A stretch of DNA of 64,000 nucleotides from JANMJD01 sp963828405 (GTDB taxonomy: Bacteria; Actinomycetota; Acidimicrobiia; Acidimicrobiales; Ilumatobacteraceae): NCBI GenBank assembly GCA_963828405.1, contig CAWHEG010000030.1, forward strand, positions 62,001-126,000, read 5' to 3'. Positions 1 through 8,617 of this stretch are shown one piece after another. A model generated the notes under the pieces. It saw only the letters and a program-made list of their open reading frames with translations. It was not told the DNA's origin and searched no databases. The translations under genes and the position numbers were made by a program. Every line of letters starts with the position of its first letter. Position 1 is the stretch's first letter.

Positions 1-414
1 GGGGAGTTCCAGCTCCTGCACGGGGACTTCAACTCCGGGAACCTCCGCCGAGACGGCTCGATGGTCAGGGTGTTCGATTTCGAGGACTGCGGCCGTGGGC
101 CACGCTCGTTCGAGATCGCCGATGCGCTGTACATGGTCATGTTCCCGGCGACCATCGAGGCCGAGCTCGAGCGCTTCCGGACCTTCCAGGATGCGTTTCT
201 GAGCGGATACGAGTCCGAGGACGGCCGACCGGTCGACCGCCGTACCGTCGACCACTTCGTGGATCTGCGCGTTCGCGCCCTCGAGCGCTGGCTCGACGAC
301 CTGTCGACAGCGCCGATCGGGATCCGGTCGGCAACCCCGCACTGGCACGAGACCCTGCGTTCCTTCGTGCGCGGCTACGAGCGCAGACGGCCTGACCGCT
401 GGCCGGTCTCCTGA
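1..414 (+). CDS. Phosphotransferase (APH/choline kinase-like), 3' part only
   Basis: The reading frame is open from base 1, so the N-terminus lies outside the window and 137 residues are visible. Near the left edge is the Brenner motif LLHGDFNSGNL (HGDxxxxN), and about 14 residues later VFDFEDCG, the metal-binding aspartate. These are the catalytic loop and DFG-equivalent of the aminoglycoside phosphotransferase/choline kinase fold. The family transfers the ATP gamma-phosphate to small molecules (antibiotics, sugars, choline, homoserine). The substrate cannot be read from this fragment. The C-terminal helical part, ending RPDRWPVS, is the usual variable acceptor-binding lobe. No resistance role should be assumed. 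Confidence 0.8.
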   Translation, partial: GEFQLLHGDFNSGNLRRDGSMVRVFDFEDCGRGPRSFEIADALYMVMFPATIEAELERFRTFQDAFLSGYESEDGRPVDRRTVDHFVDLRVRALERWLDDLSTAPIGIRSATPHWHETLRSFVRGYERRRPDRWPVS

Positions 415-474
415 TGGTCGTCATTTCTCAGGCACTCAGAAAAGTTGTCGCCAGCTGCCTCTTTGTCGTTGCTA

Positions 475-488
475 CGAACATATGTTCC
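475..488 (+). promoter_or_regulatory. LexA (SOS) box upstream of the HNH gene
   Basis: CGAACATATGTTCC contains the perfect 12-bp palindrome GAACATATGTTC at 476-487. It fits the Gram-positive/mycobacterial SOS box CGAAC-N4-GTTCG at all but the last base. It lies in a locally AT-richer stretch, 15 bp upstream of the ATG at 504, where a bound repressor would block transcription. In Mycobacterium tuberculosis several 13E12-family genes are known LexA targets, which fits the gene downstream. Confidence 0.75.
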
Positions 489-503
489 CAGTAGGATGAG
501 GCC

Positions 504-1784
504 ATGTCCACCGACCCGCTGACGCAGGCCCTTTGCGGGGTCCGTGTCGCGCTCGACGGTTGGACGGCCGTGGATCTCACGACCGAGACACCGGAGTCAC
601 TACGCGACGGCCTGGTCCGCGCACGCCGGTTGTTGTCGCAATGCGAGGCGATGGTCGGCAAGCTCGCTCACGCCGCCGAACGGGGTGGTGCGCTCGTCGG
701 CACCGGCGCGCTCGACGCCGCCGACTACCTGACCCGTACCGGCGGTGGTTCTCCCGGGCGGTTGCGCACCGCGGCAACGGTCGCCGCGGCGATGGAGAAG
801 TCTCCCGCGCTCGCCGCGGCGGTCACGTCCGGGAACGTCCCGTTGGAGAACGCCGCGGTCCTCGCCGGGGTCGCCGGCAACCCCTCGTTCGAATCGGCCG
901 GCGGCCCACTGCTCGACGCGGCGCGCGTCCAGCCGATGCGCGGGCTGCGCCGCCAGGCCGACCGGTGGCAGGCGGAGCATTCCCCCGAGGCCGAGGTCGA
1001 CCGGGCCGGGCAGCAACGACACTTGCGTTCGCTCTCGCTGCGGCTGCTGCCCGATGGGATGACGGCCGTGTCGGGTCTGCTCGACCCGCCCTCCGCTGCC
1101 GCGGTGCGTGCCTCGCTCAACGCCATCGTCGAGCAGACGGCCCACGACCAGTCCGGACGCATACACGAGCAGCGGATGGCCGACGCGTTGACGACCCTGT
1201 GCGACCTCTACTCCCGTGGCGGCGTCACCGGTGGGCGGAACTCGGCTCGGGTGATCGTCACCGTCCCCTACGAGACCGTGTTCGAACGGGCGTCCGCTCG
1301 CGGGACGACGGCGACGGGCGAGACGATCGACGCCGAGACCGTCCGCGCCGCCTGCTGCGACGCGTCGTTGCACCGGCTCGTGACCCGCGGGCGATCGACG
1401 GTGCTCGACCTCGGCTCGGCGACCCGGACGGCTTCGGACACCCAGTTCCTGGCGCTCACCGCCCGCGACGAGGGATGCCGGTTCCCCGGGTGCGTCATGC
1501 CTCCGAGCGTGTGCGACGCCCACCACATCCGCCATGTCGTCGCGGGTGGGTTGACGAACATCGACCAGATGGTGCTCACCTGTTACGTCCACCACCAGCT
1601 GGTCCACTCGCCCGGCTGGTCGATGACCGGGACGGGCGACGAGATTCGGATCACCACCCCGATGGGCGATGCGATGACGTCACGACCACCCGGTTTCGGC
1701 CGACCACCACCCGGCCCGGCCTTCGATCGGCCCCCCGATGGGTCGGGCCAACCCCGCAGACTGTTCGACCTGACCGTGGCCTGA
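504..1784 (+). CDS. DUF222-HNH endonuclease-like protein (13E12 repeat family)
   Basis: This 426-residue protein has an N-terminal helical DUF222 region (about residues 20-300) and a C-terminal HNH module. The HNH module shows CRFPGC, then CDAHHIRH with the His-rich ββα entry, then LTCYVHHQLVH. The organisation matches the actinobacterial 13E12 repeat family, whose members carry an intact HNH motif but have no settled function; a DNA nuclease role is inferred. The ATG at 504 has an AGGATGAG ribosome site a few bases upstream. The LexA-type palindrome just upstream suggests induction by DNA damage. A proline-rich tail follows the HNH domain. These genes are often multicopy and act as recombination targets. 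Confidence 0.85.
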   Translation: MSTDPLTQALCGVRVALDGWTAVDLTTETPESLRDGLVRARRLLSQCEAMVGKLAHAAERGGALVGTGALDAADYLTRTGGGSPGRLRTAATVAAAMEKSPALAAAVTSGNVPLENAAVLAGVAGNPSFESAGGPLLDAARVQPMRGLRRQADRWQAEHSPEAEVDRAGQQRHLRSLSLRLLPDGMTAVSGLLDPPSAAAVRASLNAIVEQTAHDQSGRIHEQRMADALTTLCDLYSRGGVTGGRNSARVIVTVPYETVFERASARGTTATGETIDAETVRAACCDASLHRLVTRGRSTVLDLGSATRTASDTQFLALTARDEGCRFPGCVMPPSVCDAHHIRHVVAGGLTNIDQMVLTCYVHHQLVHSPGWSMTGTGDEIRITTPMGDAMTSRPPGFGRPPPGPAFDRPPDGSGQPRRLFDLTVA

Positions 1785-2021
1785 GCCCGAGCGCCGAGCC
1801 GGGCGACGTTCAAGCGGTGCTCCGGCGTCCACCTCGATCTGACCGAGTGACGGAACGTCGGCACGGCCACGTTCGGGACGTCCGACGGCGGACAGGGCAT
1901 CGCCCTCGTGAGCGCCGGGCCGGCGCTCGACGTCGGCGGATGCGAGACTTCCGGCGATCCGGCGCCCCGGCGCCGGACGACACGAACCCGTGAACGAACG
2001 AGCCAGGGGAGCTGCCACGAG

Positions 2022-4409
2022 ATGACGACCGACCGTCGACCGCTGGAAGGTGTGCGAGTGATCGACACGACCGTCGAGCGCGGGGAGTTGTGCTCCCGGA
2101 TCCTCGCCGACCTCGGCGCCGACGTGATCAAGGTGGAACCACCGGGTGGGTCGCCGGCTCGCCGCCTGCCACCACTCGCTCCCGACGGCACCAGCCTGTG
2201 GTTCGCCGTACGCAACACGAACAAGCGCAGCGTCACGCTCGAGTTGTCGTCGGATGCCGGCCGGACGGAGTTCGATCGCCTGCTGGCCGGCGCGGATCTG
2301 TGGGTGGGCTCCGATCGTCCCGGCAGCGCCGCGCCCGGCCTCGATCCGGCCGCGGTGGCGGATCGCCACCCCCACCTGGTGGTCGTGTCGATCACCGACT
2401 TCGGGCTCACCGGGCCCTACCGCGACTTCGTGGCGACCGACGACGTGATGGTCGGGATGGGCGGGATGCTCGCCCGTTCGGGGGTCGTCGGGCGCCCGCC
2501 GCTGCTCACGCCCGGGTCGCTGGCCTACGACGTGTCGTCGGCGATGGCCGCCTTCTCCGCGCTCGGCGCGCTGTGGCAGCGGCGCCGGACGGGTCGCGGT
2601 CAGTTGGTCGACGTGTCGGTGATGCAGGCCGTGGCCCAGATCACCGACTGGTCGGTGCCCAACTACTCGTTCCTCGCCGCCACCGGCGGCTTCTACATGC
2701 AGACCCGCTACGGATCGGGCCCGGTGTACCCGCTCTACCCGTGCGCCGACGGGTACGTCCGGCTGATCGTGCTCAGCCCCCGCCAGTGGCGGGCGATGCG
2801 CGAGTGGCTCGGCGACCCGGAGGTGGTGCGCGACGAGTACTTCGACTCGCTGGTCGCCCGGATGCAGATCCAGGCCGACGTCCTCGATCCGCTGTACATC
2901 GAGCTGTTCAAGGACCACACCGCCGACGCGCTCGCCGACGAGGCCCAGCGCCGAGGCGTCGTGATGACGCCGGTGCTCAAGCCGGCGCAGGTCTCGGCGC
3001 TGCCCCACTACGTCGAGCGCGGCACCTTCGTCGACGCCGAGGCCGCCGACGGCGTTGCCGGCAAGGTGGCCAGCGGGTTCTTCGAGATCGACGGTCGGCG
3101 GGTCGGCTACGCCCGCCGCAGCCCGTCGCCCGGCGAGCACACGGCCGAGGTGGCCGGCGAGGCGCTCGCCCCCCGGCGGGCGGGTGGCGAGCCGGTCGGG
3201 GCGTCGATGCCGTTCGCCGGGCTCAAGGTGCTCGACCTCGGTCACGGGGGCGTCGGCGTCGAGACCGGGCGGCTGTTCGCCGAGTACGGCGCCGACGTGA
3301 TCAAGGTCGAGACCGGCACCTATCCCGACTTCATCCGCATGGTCTCCGGGGGGATGATGAGCCCGTCGTTCGCCTCCTCCAGCCGCTGCAAGCGGAGCTT
3401 CGGCGTGAACGTCAAGGTGCCGAGCGGCCTGGCCGTCCTCAAGCAGCTGGTCGGCTGGGCCGACGTGCTGATCGAGAACACCTCGACGGGGACGATGGCC
3501 GACATGGGCACCGACTACGAGGTCCTCAGCCGGATCAACCCGCGCCTGGTGATGGTCAGCAGCCAGCTGATGGGTTCACGCGGGCCGTGGAGGAGTTGGA
3601 TCGGCTACGGGCCGAACACCCGCCCGGCGTCGGGCATGACCCACCTGTGGAACTTCCCCGACGGTGGGATGCCCCCCGGATCGGGGGCGATCCACCCTGA
3701 CCACCTGGTCGGGCGGATCGTCGCCGTCGGCGCGCTCGCCGCGCTGATCGGGCGCGAGGCGCACCTCGACTCCGGGGCGCACGTCGAAGTGGCTCAGGTC
3801 GAGACGATCGTCAACCTGCTGGCCGACCTGTTCCTCCAGGAGTCCCTGGTGCCGGGCTCGGTCCGGCCAGACGGCAACCGCAGCGAGCGCGGCGCCCCCT
3901 GGGGCGTCTACCAGTGCGCCGGCGACGAGCGCTGGTGCGTGATCACCGTGCGCGACGACGAGGACTGGTCGAAGCTGCGGATCGCCCTCGGCGACCCCGA
4001 CTGGGCCCGGGCGCCGGCGCTGGCGACCGCCGCCGGCCGGCGGGACGCCGCCGACGACCTGGACGCCCACCTGTCCGCCTGGACGTGCGAACGATCCGAC
4101 TGCGACGTGATGCTCATCCTCCAGGCGGCCGGGGTGCCGGCAGGAATGATGACCTACCCGTCCGACCTGGTCACCGACGCGCATTCGGTGGCCCGACGGT
4201 TCCCCCGGACCGTCGATCAGCCGCCGCTCGGCGAGATCGTGCTCGAGGGGGCGGCGTTCGAGGCGTCGGGCATGCCCGATCCTCTGGTGACGCCGGCACC
4301 CGCACTGGGGCAGCACACCCGTGAGATCTGCCGTGAGATCCTCGGTCTCGACGACGCCCGGATCGACGCACTGATCGCCGAGGGAGCGCTGGAGGAGCCG
4401 GCGAGCTGA
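2022..4409 (+). CDS. Tandem family-III (CaiB/BaiF) CoA transferase, two domains fused
   Basis: The 795-residue protein is two complete family-III CoA transferase units joined head to tail; single-domain members are about 400 residues. The first unit starts LEGVRVIDTTVERG with GADVIKVEPPGG, and its candidate catalytic Asp is in the LAYDVSSAM region followed by RTGRGQLVDVS. The second begins near residue 395 with FAGLKVLDLGHGG and GADVIKVETG, and keeps an Asp in HPDHLVG. The family moves CoA between carboxylic acids through a mixed anhydride on that Asp. The start at 2022 is preferred over the longer frame because homology begins there and AGGGGA lies 11 bases upstream. Neighbouring P450 and oxidoreductase genes suggest sterol, terpenoid or carnitine-like catabolism; the substrate is unknown. 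Confidence 0.85.
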   Translation: MTTDRRPLEGVRVIDTTVERGELCSRILADLGADVIKVEPPGGSPARRLPPLAPDGTSLWFAVRNTNKRSVTLELSSDAGRTEFDRLLAGADLWVGSDRPGSAAPGLDPAAVADRHPHLVVVSITDFGLTGPYRDFVATDDVMVGMGGMLARSGVVGRPPLLTPGSLAYDVSSAMAAFSALGALWQRRRTGRGQLVDVSVMQAVAQITDWSVPNYSFLAATGGFYMQTRYGSGPVYPLYPCADGYVRLIVLSPRQWRAMREWLGDPEVVRDEYFDSLVARMQIQADVLDPLYIELFKDHTADALADEAQRRGVVMTPVLKPAQVSALPHYVERGTFVDAEAADGVAGKVASGFFEIDGRRVGYARRSPSPGEHTAEVAGEALAPRRAGGEPVGASMPFAGLKVLDLGHGGVGVETGRLFAEYGADVIKVETGTYPDFIRMVSGGMMSPSFASSSRCKRSFGVNVKVPSGLAVLKQLVGWADVLIENTSTGTMADMGTDYEVLSRINPRLVMVSSQLMGSRGPWRSWIGYGPNTRPASGMTHLWNFPDGGMPPGSGAIHPDHLVGRIVAVGALAALIGREAHLDSGAHVEVAQVETIVNLLADLFLQESLVPGSVRPDGNRSERGAPWGVYQCAGDERWCVITVRDDEDWSKLRIALGDPDWARAPALATAAGRRDAADDLDAHLSAWTCERSDCDVMLILQAAGVPAGMMTYPSDLVTDAHSVARRFPRTVDQPPLGEIVLEGAAFEASGMPDPLVTPAPALGQHTREICREILGLDDARIDALIAEGALEEPAS

Positions 4410-4448
4410 GCGGCGTCGGCCACTCCGGCCACTCGACCGCGTCGGCAG

Positions 4449-4640
4449 TCAGTCCTCGATGGCGATCGCCCGCTTCGGGCAGGACCTGACGACCTGCTCC
4501 ATCAGCGTCCGCAGCTCCTCGCCGGGCCGGTCGTCGAGCACGTAGAGGTAGTCGTCCTCGCCGACCTCGAAGAACTCGGGGGCCAGGCCCATGCAGATGG
4601 CGTTGGCTTCGCACACGTCGAAATCGACGATGATCCTCAT
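4449..4640 (-). CDS. 3Fe-4S ferredoxin, P450-associated type
   Basis: This is a 63-residue acidic ferredoxin. The cluster ligands are C10 and C16, with Asn at position 13 where a fourth ligand would sit, plus C54 in SCPKRAI. The C-x5-C...CP pattern with a non-Cys central residue marks a single [3Fe-4S] ferredoxin of the actinobacterial P450 type. It is transcribed away from the P450 gene at 4771, and the 130-bp space between them probably holds both promoters. It is the likely one-electron donor of that P450; the ferredoxin reductase is not in the window. Confidence 0.88.
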   Translation of the reverse strand: MRIIVDFDVCEANAICMGLAPEFFEVGEDDYLYVLDDRPGEELRTLMEQVVRSCPKRAIAIED

Positions 4641-4770
4641 CGCTGGTCCCTTTCCGTCCCACCCGTCTCACGGGGTGGTCCCACTCTGGTGCGCCTCCAC
4701 GGTCCGGGTCGAACCGCGCCGACGCCGCACGTTACGTTCGTGGCGACATCGAACAGCCCCGGAGGCGATC

Positions 4771-6024
4771 GTGGATCTCACCGACATCGACCTGTTGAGT
4801 AGGGACATCTTCGTCGAGCGTGTGCCGCACGAGTGGTTCGCCCACCTGCGCAGGCACGCCCCGATCTATCGGCACCCAGAACCCGACGGGGGCCCCGGGT
4901 TCTGGGTGTTCTCCAAGCACGAGGACGTCTCGGTGCTCAACCGGGACTGGGAGCACTTCTCCTCCGACCAACGCCGGGGCGGGGTGGTCGGCCTCGAGCA
5001 GCTCTCGCCGGAGGACCAGGCCCGCCAGGACGCGATGAACGACGCCGGCGCCGGCAAGATGATGTTGACGATCGATCCGCCGGAGCACACCCGCTATCGC
5101 AAGCTGGTCAACCGCGGCTTCACCCCACGTGTCATCCGGTCGCTCGAGGACCACCTGCGCGAGGCGAGCGCGCGGATCATCGACCGGGCATTGGCGGCCG
5201 ACGACGGCCGCGTCGACTTCGTCACCGACATCGCCGCCGAGCTCCCGCTCGAGGCGATCGCCGAGTTCCTCGGGGTGCCCTACGAGGACCGCCACAAGTT
5301 GTTCGAGTGGTCCAACCGGATGATCGGCAGCGAGGATCCCGAGTACGCCGTCTCGCAGGAGGCCGTCGGGTTGGCCAGCTTCGAGATGTACATGTACGCC
5401 AATCAGCTCGGCGCCGATCGCCGGGAGCATCCCCGCGACGACATCGTGTCCAAGCTGATCCACGGCGAGGTCGACGGTGAACGCCTGTCGGAGACCGACT
5501 TCGACCTGTTCTTCCTGCTCCTCGCCGTCGCCGGCAACGAAACCACCCGTAACGCCCTCTCGCACGGGCTCGCCGCCCTGCTCGACAACCCCGAGCAGTA
5601 CGCCGCGCTCGTCGACGACCCCTCGATCATCGATCGCACCGCCATCGACGAGGTGCTCCGCTGGGGCACGCCGGTGATGTACTTCCGGCGCAACGTCACC
5701 GAGGATCTCGACTACAAGGGCCACCGGCTCGCCGCGGGCGACAAGGTCGGCCTGTGGTTCATCTCTGCCAACCGCGACGAGGAGGTGTTCGACGATCCCT
5801 ACGTGTTCGACATCCACCGCAGCCCGAATCCGCATGTCGCCTTCGGCGGTGGCGGGCCGCATCACTGCATCGGCACCCACCTGGCCCGGATGGAGATGAA
5901 GGTCCTCTTCGAGGAGTTCGTCAATCGGGCCCCCCGGCTCGAGAAGCTGGGCGAACCGGCCCGGCTGCGGTCGAACTTCATCAACGGCATCAAGCACCTG
6001 CCGATCCGCGCCCACGGGGCGTAG
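4771..6024 (+). CDS. Cytochrome P450 monooxygenase
   Basis: This 417-residue soluble P450 has the I-helix oxygen-activation motif AGNETTRNA, the K-helix ExxR as EVLRWGTPV, and the haem loop FGGGGPHHCIG with the thiolate ligand C366. The overall pattern (early NDAGAGKMM, IDPPEHTRYRKLVNRGFTPR) resembles the actinobacterial CYP125/CYP142 and linalool-hydroxylase group, which oxidise sterol side chains or terpenes; substrate assignment is inference. The GTG at 4771 was chosen because GGAGG ends five bases before it and homology starts at once; the longer frame overlaps the ferredoxin gene. A TACGTT -10-like element lies at 4733-4738. The divergent ferredoxin is its probable partner. Confidence 0.92.
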   Translation: MDLTDIDLLSRDIFVERVPHEWFAHLRRHAPIYRHPEPDGGPGFWVFSKHEDVSVLNRDWEHFSSDQRRGGVVGLEQLSPEDQARQDAMNDAGAGKMMLTIDPPEHTRYRKLVNRGFTPRVIRSLEDHLREASARIIDRALAADDGRVDFVTDIAAELPLEAIAEFLGVPYEDRHKLFEWSNRMIGSEDPEYAVSQEAVGLASFEMYMYANQLGADRREHPRDDIVSKLIHGEVDGERLSETDFDLFFLLLAVAGNETTRNALSHGLAALLDNPEQYAALVDDPSIIDRTAIDEVLRWGTPVMYFRRNVTEDLDYKGHRLAAGDKVGLWFISANRDEEVFDDPYVFDIHRSPNPHVAFGGGGPHHCIGTHLARMEMKVLFEEFVNRAPRLEKLGEPARLRSNFINGIKHLPIRAHGA

Positions 6025-6129
6025 CCGGCCACACCCCCCGGGCGGCAACCCCGGGCGACCCAGGATCATCGACGCCGTCGCCCGGGCTACCGTCGGCCGA
6101 TCTCGACCACCACACGAACTCGACAGGGG

Positions 6130-8574
6130 ATGCCCATGGAAGTCCAGCTACCCGCACACGCTCGAGTCGTCATCGTCGGCGGCGGCGTGGTCGGCACCAG
6201 CGTCGCCTACCACCTCGCCCGGCGGGGGTGGACCGATGTCGTGCTGCTCGAGGCCAACCAGCTGACCTCGGGCACGACGTGGCACGCCGCGGGGCTGATC
6301 ACCACCGGCCGGCCGACCTCGGCGATGCGCCGGGTGGTCAAGCGCAGCATCGAGATCTTCAAGACGCTCGAGGCCGACACCGGGCTGTCGACGGGCTGGG
6401 AGCCGACCGGGACCATCCACCTGGCCACCAACGCCGATCGCTGGGAGGAGCTCAAGCGGCAGGCCTCGGTCTCCAAGGCCGACGAGATCGTCGTCGAGGT
6501 CGCCGACGTCGACCGCACGTTGGAGCTGTTCCCGCTGCTCAGCCGGGAGGGGCTCGTCGGGTCGCTGTTCTATCCGGGCGACGGACGCGGCAACGCCACC
6601 GACACGACGATGTCGCTCGCCCGTGGGGCCCGCGATCGCGGGGTGACGATCGTCGAGCACTGCCCGGTGGTCGGGATCCGCCGCCACGGCCGGCGCGTCG
6701 GCGGGGTCGACACGGCGCTCGGGTCGATCGAGGCGGAGTACGTGATCAACTGCGGCGGGTTATGGGGCCGCGAGATCGCCGCCCTCGCCGGGGTGCAGGT
6801 ACCGCTGCAGGCGATGGCCCACTACTACGTGATCACCGAGGCGATCCCCGGGCTGGCGCGTGGGCTGCCGACGATCAAGAGCTCCGACGACTGGATCTAC
6901 GTCAAGAACGAGGGCGACGGCCTGATGGTCGGCTTCTTCGAGCCCGGCAGCTACCCCTGGCAGTCCCGGGGAGCCCCACTCGACACCCCCTTCGTCCAGC
7001 TCCCCGACGACTGGGAGCACATCGGGCCGTACTACGAGATCGCCATGCGTCGTCTCCCGGTCCTGGCCGGAGCCGGCATCCGGCTGTTCTTCGGCGGACC
7101 GGAGAGCTTCACCCCCGACGGCGTCTACCACGTCGGCGAGGCGCCCGATCTGGACAACTTGTTCATCGCCGCCGGGTTCAACTCGGGCGGCTTCCTCGCC
7201 GGCCCCGGGATCGGATCGGTGCTCGCCGACTGGCTGGTCGATGGCCGTTCGCCGATCGATCTCCCCGAGGCGAGCCCGGCCCGGGTGATGCGCCACGAGA
7301 CGAACCGCCGGTTCCTCGAGCGTCGGGTGGCCGAGACGCTCGATGTCGCCTATGCGATGCACTGGCCCTACCAGCAGCGGGAGAGCGCCCGGGGCCTGCG
7401 TCGCAGCCCGCTGCACGACCGCACCGCGGCCAACGGCGCCGTGTTCGGCGAGCTGGTCGGCTGGGAGCGGCCCAACTGGTACGCCCCGGACGGCGTCGAG
7501 CGGATGTACCGCTACAGCTACGGCCGCCAGAACTGGTTCGAGCACGCCGCCGCCGAGCACCGGGCCACCCGCCAGGGCGTCGGGGTGTTCGACATCTCGA
7601 CCTACGGCAAGTTCTCGGTGCAGGGCCGCGATGCGCTCGCCCTGCTCCAACGGGTGTGCGCCGCCGACGTCGACGTCGACGTCGATCGCATCGTCTACAC
7701 GCAGTGGCTCAACCGTTTCGGCGGCATCGAGGCCGACGTGACGGTGACCCGCCTGGCCGAGCGGGAGTTCCTCGTGCTCAGCGCCCCGGCGACGACCCCG
7801 CGGGATCTCGCCTGGCTGCGGCGGAACATCGGCGCCGACGAGTTCGTCACCGTCACCGACGTCTCCGGGACGATGGCGATGGTCGCGGTGATGGGCCCGG
7901 CGTCGCGGGAGCTGCTCACGCCACTGACCGACTGCGATCTCTCCAACGAGGCGTTCGCCTTCGGCGACTCGCGGGAGATCGATCTCGGACTCGGATTCGT
8001 GCGGGCGACGCGCATCACCTACGTCGGCGAACTGGGCTGGGAACTGCTCGTGCCCTACGACATCGCCGCCCACGTCTACGACACGGTGATCGTTGCCGGG
8101 GGGCGCCCTGCCGGCTACCACGCCCTCAACTCCCTGCGCCTCGAGAAGGGGTATCGGAGCTGGGGCCACGACGTCTCCTCGGGTGACAGCCCGCTCGAGG
8201 CCGGCCTGGGGTTCGCCGTCGCCTGGGACAAGCCGGGGGGGTTCACCGGACGCGACGTCCTCGTCGCCCAGCGCACCTCCGGAGTGGGTCGCCGCTTGGT
8301 GCAGTTCGCCCTCGACGACCCCGAACCGCTGCTCGTCCATGGGGAGCCGGTGCTGCGTGACGGCACCTGCGTCGGCCATCTCACCTCGTCGATGTACGGC
8401 CACTCGGTCGGGTCGTCGATCGGGATGGGCTACGTCAGGGCGCCGTCGACCGACGTGCCCCGCCCATGGTTCGAGGAGGGGGAGTACGCCATCGAGGTGG
8501 CCGGAGTCGCCCAGCCGTGCCGGGCGTCGTTGCGCCCGCTCTACGATCCGACGTCGGCGCGGGTGCGCGCCTGA
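6130..8574 (+). CDS. FAD-dependent dimethylglycine/sarcosine dehydrogenase-like protein with GcvT domain
   Basis: The 814-residue protein has an N-terminal DAO-type FAD domain, with VVIVGGGVVGTSVAYHLA near residue 15 and SGTTWHAAGLI soon after, the usual covalent-flavin region of dimethylglycine dehydrogenases. From about residue 430 it continues as an aminomethyltransferase/GcvT tetrahydrofolate-binding half (WYAPDG...GVFDISTYGKF...NSLRLEKGYRSWGHD). The family oxidises N-methyl groups and passes the one-carbon unit to folate and electrons to ETF or oxygen; an ETF pair lies at 37-39 kb. An in-frame ATG six bases downstream could also be the start. The exact amine is not determinable. Confidence 0.88.
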   Translation: MPMEVQLPAHARVVIVGGGVVGTSVAYHLARRGWTDVVLLEANQLTSGTTWHAAGLITTGRPTSAMRRVVKRSIEIFKTLEADTGLSTGWEPTGTIHLATNADRWEELKRQASVSKADEIVVEVADVDRTLELFPLLSREGLVGSLFYPGDGRGNATDTTMSLARGARDRGVTIVEHCPVVGIRRHGRRVGGVDTALGSIEAEYVINCGGLWGREIAALAGVQVPLQAMAHYYVITEAIPGLARGLPTIKSSDDWIYVKNEGDGLMVGFFEPGSYPWQSRGAPLDTPFVQLPDDWEHIGPYYEIAMRRLPVLAGAGIRLFFGGPESFTPDGVYHVGEAPDLDNLFIAAGFNSGGFLAGPGIGSVLADWLVDGRSPIDLPEASPARVMRHETNRRFLERRVAETLDVAYAMHWPYQQRESARGLRRSPLHDRTAANGAVFGELVGWERPNWYAPDGVERMYRYSYGRQNWFEHAAAEHRATRQGVGVFDISTYGKFSVQGRDALALLQRVCAADVDVDVDRIVYTQWLNRFGGIEADVTVTRLAEREFLVLSAPATTPRDLAWLRRNIGADEFVTVTDVSGTMAMVAVMGPASRELLTPLTDCDLSNEAFAFGDSREIDLGLGFVRATRITYVGELGWELLVPYDIAAHVYDTVIVAGGRPAGYHALNSLRLEKGYRSWGHDVSSGDSPLEAGLGFAVAWDKPGGFTGRDVLVAQRTSGVGRRLVQFALDDPEPLLVHGEPVLRDGTCVGHLTSSMYGHSVGSSIGMGYVRAPSTDVPRPWFEEGEYAIEVAGVAQPCRASLRPLYDPTSARVRA

Positions 8575-8587
8575 GGCGGGCCGCCGT

Positions 8588-8615
8588 CGGGCGCGGACGG
8601 CGCGCCGAGCGCCCG
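8588..8615. terminator. Hairpin between convergent genes
   Basis: CGGGCGC at 8588-8594 pairs perfectly with GCGCCCG at 8609-8615 around a 14-base loop. It fills the 43-bp gap between the convergent flavoenzyme and dehydrogenase genes. There is no U-tract, which is common for terminator-like hairpins in high-GC actinobacteria. Confidence 0.4.
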
Positions 8616-8617
8616 GG

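Noticed and set aside
504..1784. Homing endonuclease or mobile intron around the HNH gene
   Set aside because: No split host gene or intron/intein boundaries are seen; the DUF222 architecture and SOS box fit the 13E12 family better.
1785..2021. A small gene between the HNH gene and the CoA transferase
   Set aside because: No frame with a ribosome site or familiar motif; the upstream extension of the CoA transferase frame is Arg-rich and unlike the family.
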